The position numbers were made by a program, and so were the translations under genes. This document shows positions 7,809 to 18,045 of a stretch of DNA of 42,792 nt, in pieces. Every line of letters starts with the position of its first letter. The first letter of the stretch is position 1. The notes under the pieces are model-generated. The model had not been told where the DNA came from, made no database searches, and was given only the letters and a program-made list of their open reading frames with translations. Source of the DNA: Bryobacteraceae bacterium (GTDB taxonomy: Bacteria; Acidobacteriota; Terriglobia; Bryobacterales; Bryobacteraceae); assembly GCA_019748195.1 (NCBI GenBank), contig JAIEPW010000067.1, positions 1-42,792 on the forward strand, read 5' to 3'.

Positions 7809-9329
7809 ATGAAGCGACTTTTCCTGTTGAGCGTCCTGGCCGGCGCGCTGGCGGCGCAGATCCGCATCGATCAGAATCGCAACACGCTGCAACTGGCGGC
7901 GGTCAGCCTGCTCACCCAGCGCAACCTGTCGCAGGCCTCCCCGGAGGTGAAGGCCGAGGTCGATAAGCTGATCGTGGAAGCGCGCGGGCATCTGAATGCG
8001 CATCGCAACGGCGAAGCCCGCCGCTCCATGGCGCGGGCGTCGGCGCTGCTGCAGGGACGGGAGTGGAACGCCAAGGAGGAGTACGCGAGCTCGCTCGTGC
8101 TGCGCACCAGCACCGCGGTCAGCGATCCCGGACGCCCGGTGATCGTGACCCTGACGCAGGTGTATCCCGCGCGAATCCCCGCTCCGCAAGGGCTTCGCTT
8201 GACGGCGTCGCTGCACCGGCTGGAAGGGCAAGGTCCCGTGGCGAAGCCCGGCGCCGTGGTTCGCGATTTCGGCATCTTCGAGGCCGTTTCCAAGGACCTG
8301 ATCGAGGAGCCGTACACCTTCGACCTCGACCTGACCGGTATCGCCGACGGCGTCTACGTCCTGGTGGCCGCTCCGATGGATTTCTACGAGACCGTGCGCG
8401 AGCTGGGAACGCGCATCGCGGTGGTCTCCGGCCTCGACCGCAGCCGCGGCGACCTCGAGCAGCGCCTGAAAAAGATCAACGGGCGCGACTCCGCCAAGGC
8501 GACCGTGCGCTATCCTTTCGATCTCGCCCGGCAGGTGAACACCGGGCGCCGCGAGTTCGTCAATCTCGATTACACCCGGCAGATCGCGAAATCGGCGGAG
8601 ATTCTGAAATCGCTCGAAGCCGGCCAGGACCCGGTGACCAGGTCCAAGGGCGACCAGAAGCGTCACTACTACCTGGCGCAAGCCGACGAGATCATGCCGT
8701 ATCGCGTGTACGTTCCGGCGAAGTGGACGCCCACCGCGAAGCTGCCGCTGGTGATCGCGCTGCACGGGTTGGGCGGCAATGAGGATTCGCTGCTGTCACG
8801 CGATGACGGCATGCTGATGAAGCTGGCCGAGCAGCACGGGATGATCCTCGCCGCGCCGCTGGGCTATCGTAGCAACGGCGGTTACGGCAATGGGATCACC
8901 GCGCAAACGGATCCCGCGCGGGCGCGCCTGTTGCAGCTTAGCGAAGCGGACGTGATGAATGTCGCGGAAATGGTGGAAAAGGAATACGGCGCCGATCCCA
9001 AGCGCCGCTACCTGATGGGCCATTCGATGGGCGGGGCGGGGACCTGGTTCCTGGGCGGCAAGCACGTGGGAAAGTTCACCAGGCTGGCGACCATCGCCGC
9101 GCCCGCGGTGAACCCGGAAACTTACCCGTTCGCCAAACTGAAGGACGTCGCGATCTTTGTCGCGCACGGCGACCGCGACCCCACGGTGGACGTAAGCGCC
9201 AGCCGCACCATGGTGGAGAAAGCAAAGGCCGCCGGCTTATCGCCGGAGTACATGGAATCGGCCGGCGCGAATCATTCCAACATCGTCCCGCAAGCGCTGC
9301 CGCGGATCTTCGAGTTTTTCGCGAAGTGA
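7809..9329 (+). CDS. Exported alpha/beta-hydrolase (PHB depolymerase/esterase-like)
   Basis: A 506-residue secreted hydrolase with signal peptide MKRLFLLSVLAGALAAQ. Residues 20-290 form a family-specific helical/beta region of unknown role. The catalytic domain begins near 297 (YRVYVPAKW, then LPLVIALHGLGG with the oxyanion-hole HG at 319-320). The nucleophile is Ser406 in GHSMGG, the acid is probably Asp457 in HGDRDPTV, and the base is His489 in GANHSN. This layout matches feruloyl-esterase/PHB-depolymerase-like serine hydrolases; the natural ester is unknown. It is divergent from the cytochrome c gene, with 64 bases between the two starts. Confidence 0.82.
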   Translation: MKRLFLLSVLAGALAAQIRIDQNRNTLQLAAVSLLTQRNLSQASPEVKAEVDKLIVEARGHLNAHRNGEARRSMARASALLQGREWNAKEEYASSLVLRTSTAVSDPGRPVIVTLTQVYPARIPAPQGLRLTASLHRLEGQGPVAKPGAVVRDFGIFEAVSKDLIEEPYTFDLDLTGIADGVYVLVAAPMDFYETVRELGTRIAVVSGLDRSRGDLEQRLKKINGRDSAKATVRYPFDLARQVNTGRREFVNLDYTRQIAKSAEILKSLEAGQDPVTRSKGDQKRHYYLAQADEIMPYRVYVPAKWTPTAKLPLVIALHGLGGNEDSLLSRDDGMLMKLAEQHGMILAAPLGYRSNGGYGNGITAQTDPARARLLQLSEADVMNVAEMVEKEYGADPKRRYLMGHSMGGAGTWFLGGKHVGKFTRLATIAAPAVNPETYPFAKLKDVAIFVAHGDRDPTVDVSASRTMVEKAKAAGLSPEYMESAGANHSNIVPQALPRIFEFFAK

Positions 9330-9331
9330 AC

Positions 9332-9418
9332 TCAGTTGGAGGTCCGGAAGCGGCCCAGCAACAGGCCCAGGCCCACAAATGCCGCTCCCAGAAGCACGAA
9401 GATCTGCGATTCGCTCAT
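9332..9418 (-). CDS. 28-residue single-helix membrane peptide
   Basis: A very short frame starting at ATG 9418 whose first four bases overlap the stop of the upstream gene (ATGA). It encodes 28 residues: a short polar head (MSESQ), one uninterrupted hydrophobic helix (IFVLLGAAFVGLGLLLG) and a basic tail (RFRTSN). The ATGA coupling and the membrane-like sequence both argue that it is translated. A bare single helix with a positive C-terminal tail would be expected to insert with its C-terminus in the cytoplasm. The function is unknown; a partner role for the upstream membrane protein is the simplest guess. It ends two bases after the convergent esterase stop. Confidence 0.5.
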   Translation of the reverse strand: MSESQIFVLLGAAFVGLGLLLGRFRTSN

Positions 9419-9798
9419 GACGTGAGCGCCCTCCCGTAGCGCGGACGCTCCGTGCGTTGTTCCGGATCGCCGGCACGCACCACGCGCACCAGCACCACCG
9501 TCAGCAGAAACAGCGCAACCCCGGCCAGCCAGATGGTCCCTGGAGGCTCCGCCGGACCTGGCGCGGGCTCGTGCTGCGCGCCGGCCGGCGGCGGCGTCAG
9601 AGCCACGCCTTCGGGCAACTCCGCCGGTTTCGTTTGTTCTTCGTGGAACACCGGGGGAATCGGCTCTCTGTTCCCGATAATCGCTGAGGTCAGGTTGGCG
9701 GATGGCGGTTTCTTGACCGGTTCCGAGGGGGCGGCGTGCAGGAGGGAAAATCCTCCGGCGGCCGCGATGAGCCATGCGGCGCAATATAGACGAACCAC
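9415..9798 (-). CDS. Exported proline-rich protein with C-terminal membrane helix, unknown
   Basis: I choose the GTG at 9798 because GGAGG (complement of 9805-9809) sits six bases upstream; the TTG at 9819 would place this ribosome site inside the gene. The 127-residue product has an N-terminal signal or anchor (LYCAAWLIAAAGGFSLLHAA), a Pro/Glu-rich linker of about 65 residues, a second hydrophobic helix (IWLAGVALFLLTVVLVRVV) and a short charged tail. It probably spans the inner membrane, with the linker in the periplasm. No family is recognised. It is followed by a coupled 28-residue membrane peptide, and an imperfect 19-base dyad lies just upstream. Confidence 0.65.
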   Translation of the reverse strand: MVRLYCAAWLIAAAGGFSLLHAAPSEPVKKPPSANLTSAIIGNREPIPPVFHEEQTKPAELPEGVALTPPPAGAQHEPAPGPAEPPGTIWLAGVALFLLTVVLVRVVRAGDPEQRTERPRYGRALTS

Positions 9799-9817
9799 TG
9801 GTTTCCTCCGTACGAAC

Positions 9818-9836
9818 AATTCGGGAGTCTCGAATT
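9818..9836. promoter_or_regulatory. 19-base inverted repeat upstream of the small membrane operon
   Basis: AATTCGGGAGTCTCGAATT reads as a near-perfect dyad: six perfect outer pairs (AATTCG/CGAATT), one wobble, two more pairs and a central G. It lies about 20 bases before the GTG start, next to the ribosome site, where a repressor operator or an RNA hairpin could control the operon. No protein is assigned to it. Confidence 0.35.
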
Positions 9837-9918
9837 CTTCTGAGCTCCCTGTGACTCTCTTAGTTTAACGCGCCTCCGTGACGGAGCGATGAACGGCTCT
9901 TGCGGGCGAAGTGACGGC

Positions 9919-9944
9919 GGGGGCGCCGCGCCTGCAGCGCCCCC
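9919..9944. repeat. GC-rich hairpin downstream of TonB-dependent receptor 1
   Basis: GGGGGCGC at 9919-9926 pairs perfectly with GCGCCCCC at 9937-9944 across a 10-base loop. It sits 16 bases past the receptor stop (minus strand). No U-tract follows on either strand, so it may stabilise the 3' end of the message or act as a weak terminator. Confidence 0.4.
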
Positions 9945-9959
9945 CGGTCTGGAGCGGGT

Positions 9960-12900
9960 CTAGAAGTTGATGCGGGCGCTGATCACCATGATGCGGTTGC
10001 CCTGATCGTTCGCAACGGTGTTCGTGATGCGGCCGAAATCGATGGAGTTGATATCGGTGTTCGGAGTATCGAAGTTGGGCTGATTCAGCGCGCTGATGGC
10101 GTCGGCGCGCAGCTCCACCTGGAACCGCTCGTTGATACGGATGCGCTTGACGACGTTCAGGTCCACGCGGCGCGATCCCGGTCCTACGAAGCTGTTGAGG
10201 GCCATGGTTCCGGGGCTGCCGGGAGTGGGATTCACGAACATCAGGTTCCCCTGGGCGTCGGTGACGGCCAGGAGCTGGCTAAGGCTGCGGATGCGGGTGG
10301 ACAGGCCGGCCACCGAAGGATCGGTGACCTGGCGAAGTCCCTGGAAGAAGGAGACGCCGCCACCGTCGCGCCGGACGTTACCCATGCGCGGGTCCACCAC
10401 GCCCACGGAATTGGCCGGAGTGCTGGCTGGATTAAAGGAATTGAACGAGGAGCGTCCGGAGACGATAGTCATCACTTCTCCGCTGAAAAAGTTCACGATC
10501 CCGCCTGCCTGCCAGCCTTCCACGATGCGCGCGATCCAGCCCCGGCTGTTGCCCAGGAACAGCTTCCCGGGACCGAACGGCAGGGCCACGGTGCCGCTGT
10601 TGCGCCATACATGAGCAATGTTGAAGCCGAGGGGCTTCTTGTCCAGGCCCCGGTCACGGCCGCTTCGATAACTGCGGTTCAGATCGTCGCCGTCGCCGGT
10701 CTCTTCGCCGAGGGCCTTGCCGAAGGTGTAGTTGGACTGCAGGGTCCAGCCGGCGGAAAAGCGCTTGGTGACATCAACCTGCCCGGAGTGGAAGGTGGAG
10801 TTGGCGAAGTTGCCGGAATAGCGGGCGCTCGCGAACTGCGGGTTGGCGACTACGAAGTTCTCCGGCAACCCTACACGGCGCAGCAACCCGCCGCGGACGT
10901 TGGTGAACTGGGTGGTGGTGGCCAGATAATCGGCGAAGGCGCCCACATTGTTGCCGGCGAGCTGCGCCTGGGTGGTGCTGATGGTGCGCACCGCGTCGCC
11001 GCCGGTGACCGTGGTGCCGTTCACCACGCCCAGGCCGCCGCCGACATTCAGGCCCATGAACACGCGATCCAGCAGCGGATGGGTGCCGCCGGTTTGCGCC
11101 GCCCGGAAGGCCTCCAGAATCCCGTTCTCGAAGATGTTGCGTTCATTGATGTCGGCGCCGCGGATCAGCTTGGTGCCCTTGCTGCCCACGTAGCGGACCT
11201 CCAGCGTCGTGCCGCGCGCGATCTCGCGTTGCAGAGACGCGTTGAAGCTCTGGATGTAAGGGTTGCGCAGGCGGTCGTCGAAGGTGCGGATGGTCTGCGA
11301 GCGGTCGGTTACCGGGATGGTGCTGAGCGGCGCGCCCTGCGGCGTCAGCGGCAAGGCGATCCGGCTGAAGTCCAGATAGTTCGCCGTGTTGAACAGCACC
11401 CGCTCGCGCAAGCCAGGCTGATCGCCAGAGATGACGTCGATCAGGCGCAGGCTCTGGCGCTCGTAGGAGATGCCGTAGCCCGCGCGGAACACGGTGGCGG
11501 ACTTGAACCACGGCAGCCGCCAGCTCAGGCCGATGGCGGGCGCGAAGTTGTTCCAGTCCTCGCCGTGGATCTTCTTATCCGGATTGGGAGTCCCGGGACC
11601 GACGAGTTGCACGCGGGTGAGGCTCCCGTTCAGCCGGCCGGGCTGGTAGACATCGGCGAAGGAAGTGCCCGACAGTCCGAACAGGGAGGCGGAACCGCCT
11701 TCCAGCGCGGCCGTCCGCCCGTTGGGATCGTAGGGAACGCCGTAGTATTCCCAGCGAACGCCGAGGTTCAGGGTCAGGTTGGGCGTCACCTTCCAGTCGT
11801 CCTTGAAGAACCACGCGACCTCGGGGCGTTTCCAGTGACGGTACTTCTCGAGCCCCGGCACATAGGTGGGGTTGGCGCCGCCGGTGGCGTTCAGCGCCTG
11901 CGCCACGCTGGCCAGGCTGCCGCTCAAGTCATTGAGCATGTTAACGGCGTCGTTGACATTCCCGGCGATGCCGGGAATCCGGTCGATGCCCTGCACCGGC
12001 ACTCCGCCCGTTCCCAGCGCGGCGCGGGGAGTTACGTCGATCGCGTTGAAGCTGTTCGTGCTCGAAAAGCGGACATCGATACCGCCCTTGAAGGTGTGCT
12101 TGCCCTTCACCCAGGTGAGATTGTTCGTGAACTGGTACAGCGGATTGAGCAATCGAACCGGGTCGTCGGTGGTGGTTACGGGGTCGGTGATCCGGATGAA
12201 ATCGGGCAGGAAGATCTGGCCGTTGGCGCGGGAGAAGAACGCGGCGTTTTCTTTCATTTCCCAAGGAGCGGTGGCTCGCAGATCGCCGCGCAGGACGCCC
12301 GCGCGGAACTCGTTCAGCAGCGTGGGCCGGAGCGTGGAAAGGACGGAAAGCGAGTGAAAGCGGTCACTGTTCTTGTTGTTGCCGCCGGGCGCTTCCGGAA
12401 AGCGCTGCGCGTACCGTCCGTTCTCCTCGAAGGATTCCTCGGCGTTGTAGGCGTAGCTGATGCGGTGCGCGTTGAAGTTGTGATCCAGCCGGATGTTGAA
12501 GACGTCGAAATCGCTGGTTTGGCGGCGCTGCCAGGTATAACCGGCCGTGTTCAGTCCGTCTCCCGCGCGATAGTTGTTGGGCAACGGCATGATTCCGAAG
12601 ACGCGGGAAACCAGCCCGGTGCGATCCAGCGCGTTGCGGTTCGGATCGAAGCCAAACAGGTTCGCGGATTGGACCTGCGCTCCAGGGGCTGGGGGCAGCG
12701 GATTTCCGCCGGCGTCCACGGTGGGGCTGGCCGACGCGGCGTTTCCGTTGCGCACGCCGGGGAAGAACCGGAACAACCCGCGCCGCGCGGTCTCGGTGTA
12801 CACCGTCGTGGTGACGGTGTTCTTCAGGCGGATGCGCTGGCCGTCATACAAAAAGAAGAAGAAGGTCTTGTTCTTGCCGTTATACAGCTTGGGCAGCACC

Positions 12901-13760
12901 ACCGGGCCGCCGATGCGCCCGCCGAACTGATTGCGGATCAGGTTCTCGCGCGGAATAATCTCGTTCCCGCTTGCGTCGCGGCCCGCCTGGTTGGCGAACC
13001 ATTCATTGGCGTTCAACGCGGTGTTGCGGTGGAAGTGGAACAGGCTGCCGTGCAGCTCATTGGTTCCCGACCGCGAGATCATCTGCACCTGCCCGGCCCC
13101 GCGGCCGAACTCGGCGTCCGCGGGCGAGGTGATCACGCGAAACTCCTCGATGCGGTCCACGCTGGTGAATACGGGCGAGCTCAGGCCCTGGTGGTTTCGC
13201 TGATCCTGGACGTTCAGCCCGTCCATGGTGATGTTCAGCGCCGCCGTGCGGTTGCCGGAGAAGTTGTCGCCCACGATCCCCGCCTGGGTCAGCACCAGGC
13301 CCAGCGCGTTGCGCGCGGGCAGCGGCAGGTCCAGCACTTTCTGTCCCGAAAGCACGCCGCCCACCGACGCCGTCGAGTAGTTCAGCGGGCTGGAGGAATC
13401 CGACGTGACTTCCACCGACTCCGACACCGCGCCGACTTCCAGCTTGACGTCGAGCTGGACGCGAGCGCCCACCTGCAGCGCGATCGGATCGATGATGGCG
13501 CGGCGGAAGCCCGGATTCTCGGCCTCCAGCCGGTACGTGCCCGGCTGCAACGCCGGATAGACGAACACGCCGCTGCTGTTGGTGGTGGTCTGGGTACGGA
13601 CACCGGTGTTGGCGTTCACCACCACGATCTTCGCGCCGGCTACCAGAGCCGACGTGGAATCGGTGACCGTGCCCGACAGCACGGCATCGGAACTTTGCGC
13701 CATTGCCGCGGAAGCAGCAAAAAAGAACAACACGAACAACGAGAGTGTGACCCTGAACAT
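9960..13760 (-). CDS. TonB-dependent outer-membrane receptor, Oar-like, with carboxypeptidase-regulatory domain
   Basis: From the ATG at 13760 the protein has 1266 residues; an in-frame upstream ATG (13826) would put 22 non-signal residues ahead of the leader, so I reject it. The signal peptide is MFRVTLSLFVLFFFAASAAM-AQ. Next comes an Ig-like carboxypeptidase-regulatory domain (about 25-105, GTVTDSTSALVAGAKIVV, then YPALQPGTYRLEAENPGF), then a plug-like domain (about 120-230, including RNALGLVLTQAGI and ITMDGLNVQD). The rest is a large beta-barrel that ends in ISARINF with a terminal Phe, the outer-membrane insertion signal. This receptor type takes up large or scarce nutrients in Acidobacteria. 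The ligand is unknown. It diverges from the carboxylesterase gene, and the two may act on one substrate. Confidence 0.9.
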   Translation of the reverse strand: MFRVTLSLFVLFFFAASAAMAQSSDAVLSGTVTDSTSALVAGAKIVVVNANTGVRTQTTTNSSGVFVYPALQPGTYRLEAENPGFRRAIIDPIALQVGARVQLDVKLEVGAVSESVEVTSDSSSPLNYSTASVGGVLSGQKVLDLPLPARNALGLVLTQAGIVGDNFSGNRTAALNITMDGLNVQDQRNHQGLSSPVFTSVDRIEEFRVITSPADAEFGRGAGQVQMISRSGTNELHGSLFHFHRNTALNANEWFANQAGRDASGNEIIPRENLIRNQFGGRIGGPVVLPKLYNGKNKTFFFFLYDGQRIRLKNTVTTTVYTETARRGLFRFFPGVRNGNAASASPTVDAGGNPLPPAPGAQVQSANLFGFDPNRNALDRTGLVSRVFGIMPLPNNYRAGDGLNTAGYTWQRRQTSDFDVFNIRLDHNFNAHRISYAYNAEESFEENGRYAQRFPEAPGGNNKNSDRFHSLSVLSTLRPTLLNEFRAGVLRGDLRATAPWEMKENAAFFSRANGQIFLPDFIRITDPVTTTDDPVRLLNPLYQFTNNLTWVKGKHTFKGGIDVRFSSTNSFNAIDVTPRAALGTGGVPVQGIDRIPGIAGNVNDAVNMLNDLSGSLASVAQALNATGGANPTYVPGLEKYRHWKRPEVAWFFKDDWKVTPNLTLNLGVRWEYYGVPYDPNGRTAALEGGSASLFGLSGTSFADVYQPGRLNGSLTRVQLVGPGTPNPDKKIHGEDWNNFAPAIGLSWRLPWFKSATVFRAGYGISYERQSLRLIDVISGDQPGLRERVLFNTANYLDFSRIALPLTPQGAPLSTIPVTDRSQTIRTFDDRLRNPYIQSFNASLQREIARGTTLEVRYVGSKGTKLIRGADINERNIFENGILEAFRAAQTGGTHPLLDRVFMGLNVGGGLGVVNGTTVTGGDAVRTISTTQAQLAGNNVGAFADYLATTTQFTNVRGGLLRRVGLPENFVVANPQFASARYSGNFANSTFHSGQVDVTKRFSAGWTLQSNYTFGKALGEETGDGDDLNRSYRSGRDRGLDKKPLGFNIAHVWRNSGTVALPFGPGKLFLGNSRGWIARIVEGWQAGGIVNFFSGEVMTIVSGRSSFNSFNPASTPANSVGVVDPRMGNVRRDGGGVSFFQGLRQVTDPSVAGLSTRIRSLSQLLAVTDAQGNLMFVNPTPGSPGTMALNSFVGPGSRRVDLNVVKRIRINERFQVELRADAISALNQPNFDTPNTDINSIDFGRITNTVANDQGNRIMVISARINF

Positions 13761-13897
13761 GGTGGGTAAAATTTGACACAAGTTTAGGGAATAGACAACC
13801 CCCCTGGGGCGAAGTGGAGCATTCACCCCTGCACAGGCGCCGGCCGCTTACGAAATCAGACAATTCAGCCCCGGCGCGCGGGGGTATGATAACCGCC

Positions 13898-15403
13898 ATG
13901 AAGCGAACTGCAGTTTTGCTGGCGGCCGTTGCCGCCTTCGCGGCCGTCGATCCGGTCCAAGTGGAGCAGGGTTCCCTGGCGGGGTCGCACGGCAAGGATG
14001 CGGCGGTGCGCGTGTTCAAGGGAGTGCCCTTCGCCGCGCCGCCGGTGGGCGAGCTGCGCTGGAAGTCGCCCAGGGCGCCCTCCGCCTGGACCGGGGTCCG
14101 CCAGGCCACGGAGTTCTCCGCCAACTGCGTGCAGGCCGCCTATCCCCAGGGATCGCTCTACTATCGAGAGCCCTCGAAAACGAGCGAGGACTGCCTGTAT
14201 CTGAACATCTGGACCGCGGCCCGGTCCAGCAAGGACAAGCTTCCGGTGATGGTCTGGATTCACGGCGGCGCCCTGACGCGCGGCTCCGGCAGCATCGGCA
14301 CGTATGACGGGGAAGCTCTGGCGAAACAGGGCGTCGTGCTGGTGACCATCAACTACCGCCTCAACGTCTTCGGCTTCTTCGCGCATCCCGAGCTGACCAA
14401 GGAGAGCGATCGCAACGCTTCCGGCAACTACGGTCTGCTGGATCAGGTGGCCGCGCTTGAGTGGGTGAAGAAGAACATCGCCGCCTTCGGAGGCGATCCG
14501 GATCGGGTGACCATTTTCGGGGAATCGGCCGGATCCTTCAGCGTCAACGCACTCACCGCGACGCCGCTGGCCAAGGGCCTGTTCCAGCGGGCCATCGGGC
14601 AGAGCGGATCCATGTTCCGGGGCACGCCCAAGCTGGCGGATGTTGAAAAAGAAGGCGCGCGATTCGGAGCCAGCGTGGGGGAACTGCGGTCCAAGCCGGC
14701 GGACGAGATTCTGAAGATGGCGCAGTCCGGATTCAACTTCCGCCCCGCGGTGGACGGCTGGTTCCTGCCGGCCGACATCGCCACCATCTTCCGGGAAGGG
14801 AAGCAAAATGACGTTCCCACCATCGCCGGGTTCAATCAGGATGAGGGAACGGCGCTTGCGCCCGCGCCCGCCACGTTCACCGCGGAGGGCTATCAGAAGC
14901 AGGTCCGGCAGCGCTACGGAGCAATGGCCGATGAGTTCTTCGCGCTCTATCCGGCGCAGTCGGAAGAGGACGCGAAGAAAGCGTATTACGCCAGCTACAC
15001 CCATTCGGGCATGGGCCTGGGCATGCGGACGTGGGTCCGGGCGCAGGCGGCTTCCGGGAAAGCCCCGGTTTATTACTACTACTTCCAGCGGGTTCCGGCG
15101 GGACTCGCGGGAGCGAAGTACGGCTCCTACCACGCGGCGGAGATCCAGTATGTCTTCGGCAACCTCTCGGCGGCCGCCGACGAAACCGATCGCAAGTTGT
15201 CGCAGGCCATGATGGGCTACTGGGTGAACTTCGCCCGATCCGGGAATCCCAACGGCAAGGGTCTGCCGAACTGGCCGGCGTATCAGTTGCGTTCGGACAC
15301 CGCGATTGTGTTCGGGGATTCCATTCGCACCGGCAAGGGATTGCTGAACGAGTACATCGACTTTCACGAAAAAGCATCGCAGCGCACCCGCGCCAACCCG
15401 TGA
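13898..15403 (+). CDS. Exported type-B carboxylesterase
   Basis: I start the gene at ATG 13898, which gives a 501-residue protein with a normal leader (MKRTAVLLAAVAAFAAV); the earlier in-frame ATG at 13814 adds 28 non-signal residues. Type-B carboxylesterase marks are: GVPFAAPPVGELRW (42-55), the EDCLYLNIW motif (97-105), oxyanion HGG (122-124), nucleophile Ser210 in GESAGS, acid Glu316 in NQDEGTAL, and base His412 in YHAAEIQYVFG. All three catalytic residues are present, so it should be active on carboxylic esters in the periplasm or outside. Length fits the family. It is divergent from the TonB-dependent receptor. Confidence 0.92.
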   Translation: MKRTAVLLAAVAAFAAVDPVQVEQGSLAGSHGKDAAVRVFKGVPFAAPPVGELRWKSPRAPSAWTGVRQATEFSANCVQAAYPQGSLYYREPSKTSEDCLYLNIWTAARSSKDKLPVMVWIHGGALTRGSGSIGTYDGEALAKQGVVLVTINYRLNVFGFFAHPELTKESDRNASGNYGLLDQVAALEWVKKNIAAFGGDPDRVTIFGESAGSFSVNALTATPLAKGLFQRAIGQSGSMFRGTPKLADVEKEGARFGASVGELRSKPADEILKMAQSGFNFRPAVDGWFLPADIATIFREGKQNDVPTIAGFNQDEGTALAPAPATFTAEGYQKQVRQRYGAMADEFFALYPAQSEEDAKKAYYASYTHSGMGLGMRTWVRAQAASGKAPVYYYYFQRVPAGLAGAKYGSYHAAEIQYVFGNLSAAADETDRKLSQAMMGYWVNFARSGNPNGKGLPNWPAYQLRSDTAIVFGDSIRTGKGLLNEYIDFHEKASQRTRANP

Positions 15404-15490
15404 GCCAGCCGCCCGCGTAAGCAGAAAGTCGGATTGCGGCGCAACCCGGCCGGCCGTATTCTGAGGTCACCTTGCGGTAAGGCCGGTTCC

Positions 15491-15910
15491 ATGGGACCAA
15501 CTTCTTGCACTCCGGAAAGACCGCTGCGTATCGGTCTGGTGGACGACGATGTTTCCATCCGGAGAAGCCTGTGCAGGCTCATCCGCGCATACGGATTCGA
15601 CTGCGTCGCGTACGAATCCGGAGAAGCCGCCCTGGCCGATCCGGCGTTCACGGGCGCGGACTGCCTGATTCTCGACATCCAACTGCCGGGCATCAGTGGA
15701 TTCGAAGTGCGGCGGCGGCTGGCTGAACAGGGCTCGCCGCGCCCGGCGCTGTTCATCACCGCCCAGGATAAAGGAGAATCGGCCCATTGGCTCCGCCAGT
15801 TGGACGGACGCCCTTGCCTGAGGAAACCGTTCGATGGCAGGCTGCTGATTTCGACCATCGAGTCGGTCCTCTCTTCCGGCCGGGGTCTATCCTCTACGAT
15901 ATTGGGATGA
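15491..15910 (+). CDS. Single-domain response regulator (receiver only)
   Basis: A 139-residue receiver domain starting at ATG 15491; longer in-frame starts add no recognisable sequence. The acidic pocket Asp18-Asp20 (LVDDD), phosphorylation site Asp62 (LDIQLPG), Thr90 (FITAQ) and Lys112 (RKPF) are all in place, so it should accept phosphate. It has no output domain, like CheY or Spo0F types that pass phosphate or bind a partner. Its stop overlaps the start of the next response regulator (ATGA), so both are made together. No histidine kinase lies nearby. Confidence 0.85.
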   Translation: MGPTSCTPERPLRIGLVDDDVSIRRSLCRLIRAYGFDCVAYESGEAALADPAFTGADCLILDIQLPGISGFEVRRRLAEQGSPRPALFITAQDKGESAHWLRQLDGRPCLRKPFDGRLLISTIESVLSSGRGLSSTILG

Positions 15911-16557
15911 GCGGCGCCAGCCAGAGTGTAGGCGTGGTCCACGTGGTGGATGATGACGCCGCGCTCCGGCGTGCGTTGTCGCGCCTGCTGCGGGGCCACG
16001 GCTTCTCCGTGGAGACGTACGAATCCGGCGCGGATTTCCTGTCCCGCATGCCCTCTCATGGATTCGGATGCCTGCTGATCGACCTGCGCATGCCCGGCAT
16101 GGGCGGGCTGGAACTGCAGGAGGCTCTGAATCGCGCCGGCAACACGCTGAGCATGATCTTCCTCAGCGGCAACGCGGACGTTCCGCATTCGGTGAAGGCG
16201 ATGAAGGCCGGGGCGCTCGACTTCCTGCAGAAACCGTTCGAGGAGCCGCAGTTGTTGAATGCCATCCGCAACGCGATGGAGCGCTCCCTCTTAACGGCCG
16301 AAGAACGCGGCCTGCGGGAGCGAAATTGGGCGGCCTTCCAGAGCCTGACGCCGCGGGAGCGCCAGGTGTGCCTTCTGGTGTGCACCGGGATGCTGAACAA
16401 GCAGATCGGCGGCGAACTGGGCACGCGGGAAAAGACCATCAAGGTGCAGCGCGGCAGCGTGATGAAGAAGCTGGGCGTCGATTCGCTGGCCGAGCTGGTG
16501 AAGCTGGTGGAGGATCTGCGCCGGGCCGGCCTGGTGGGCGGCCCCGCGCAGCGCTGA
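15907..16557 (+). CDS. FixJ/LuxR-family response regulator
   Basis: A 216-residue DNA-binding regulator. The receiver (about 8-125) has Asp15-Asp17, phospho-acceptor Asp59 (IDLRMPGMGG), Ser87 and Lys109. A LuxR-type helix-turn-helix follows (about 150-205): LTPRERQVCLLVCTGMLNKQ, then GTREKTIKVQRGSVMKKL. This is the FixJ/NarL-like output with the usual TxREREVL block. The ATG overlaps the previous stop by four bases. The gene ends 27 bases before the matB-like gene, so the pair may head that operon and control it. Its kinase must be encoded elsewhere. Confidence 0.9.
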   Translation: MSGASQSVGVVHVVDDDAALRRALSRLLRGHGFSVETYESGADFLSRMPSHGFGCLLIDLRMPGMGGLELQEALNRAGNTLSMIFLSGNADVPHSVKAMKAGALDFLQKPFEEPQLLNAIRNAMERSLLTAEERGLRERNWAAFQSLTPRERQVCLLVCTGMLNKQIGGELGTREKTIKVQRGSVMKKLGVDSLAELVKLVEDLRRAGLVGGPAQR

Positions 16558-16584
16558 ACGCACACTCGCAGTATCATTCTTGGT

Positions 16585-18041
<1,457 letters not shown>

Positions 18042-18045
<4 letters not shown>

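Noticed and set aside
7745-7867. N-terminal extension of the cytochrome c gene
   Set aside because: It would overlap the divergent esterase start and bury the signal peptide; ATG 7744 gives a normal leader.
10611-13769. A 1052-codon open frame opposite TonB-dependent receptor 1
   Set aside because: It is a mirror frame produced by GC-rich codon use. Its translation is low-complexity (Ala/Arg/Val-rich) with no domain, while the minus strand encodes a complete receptor with signal peptide and C-terminal Phe.
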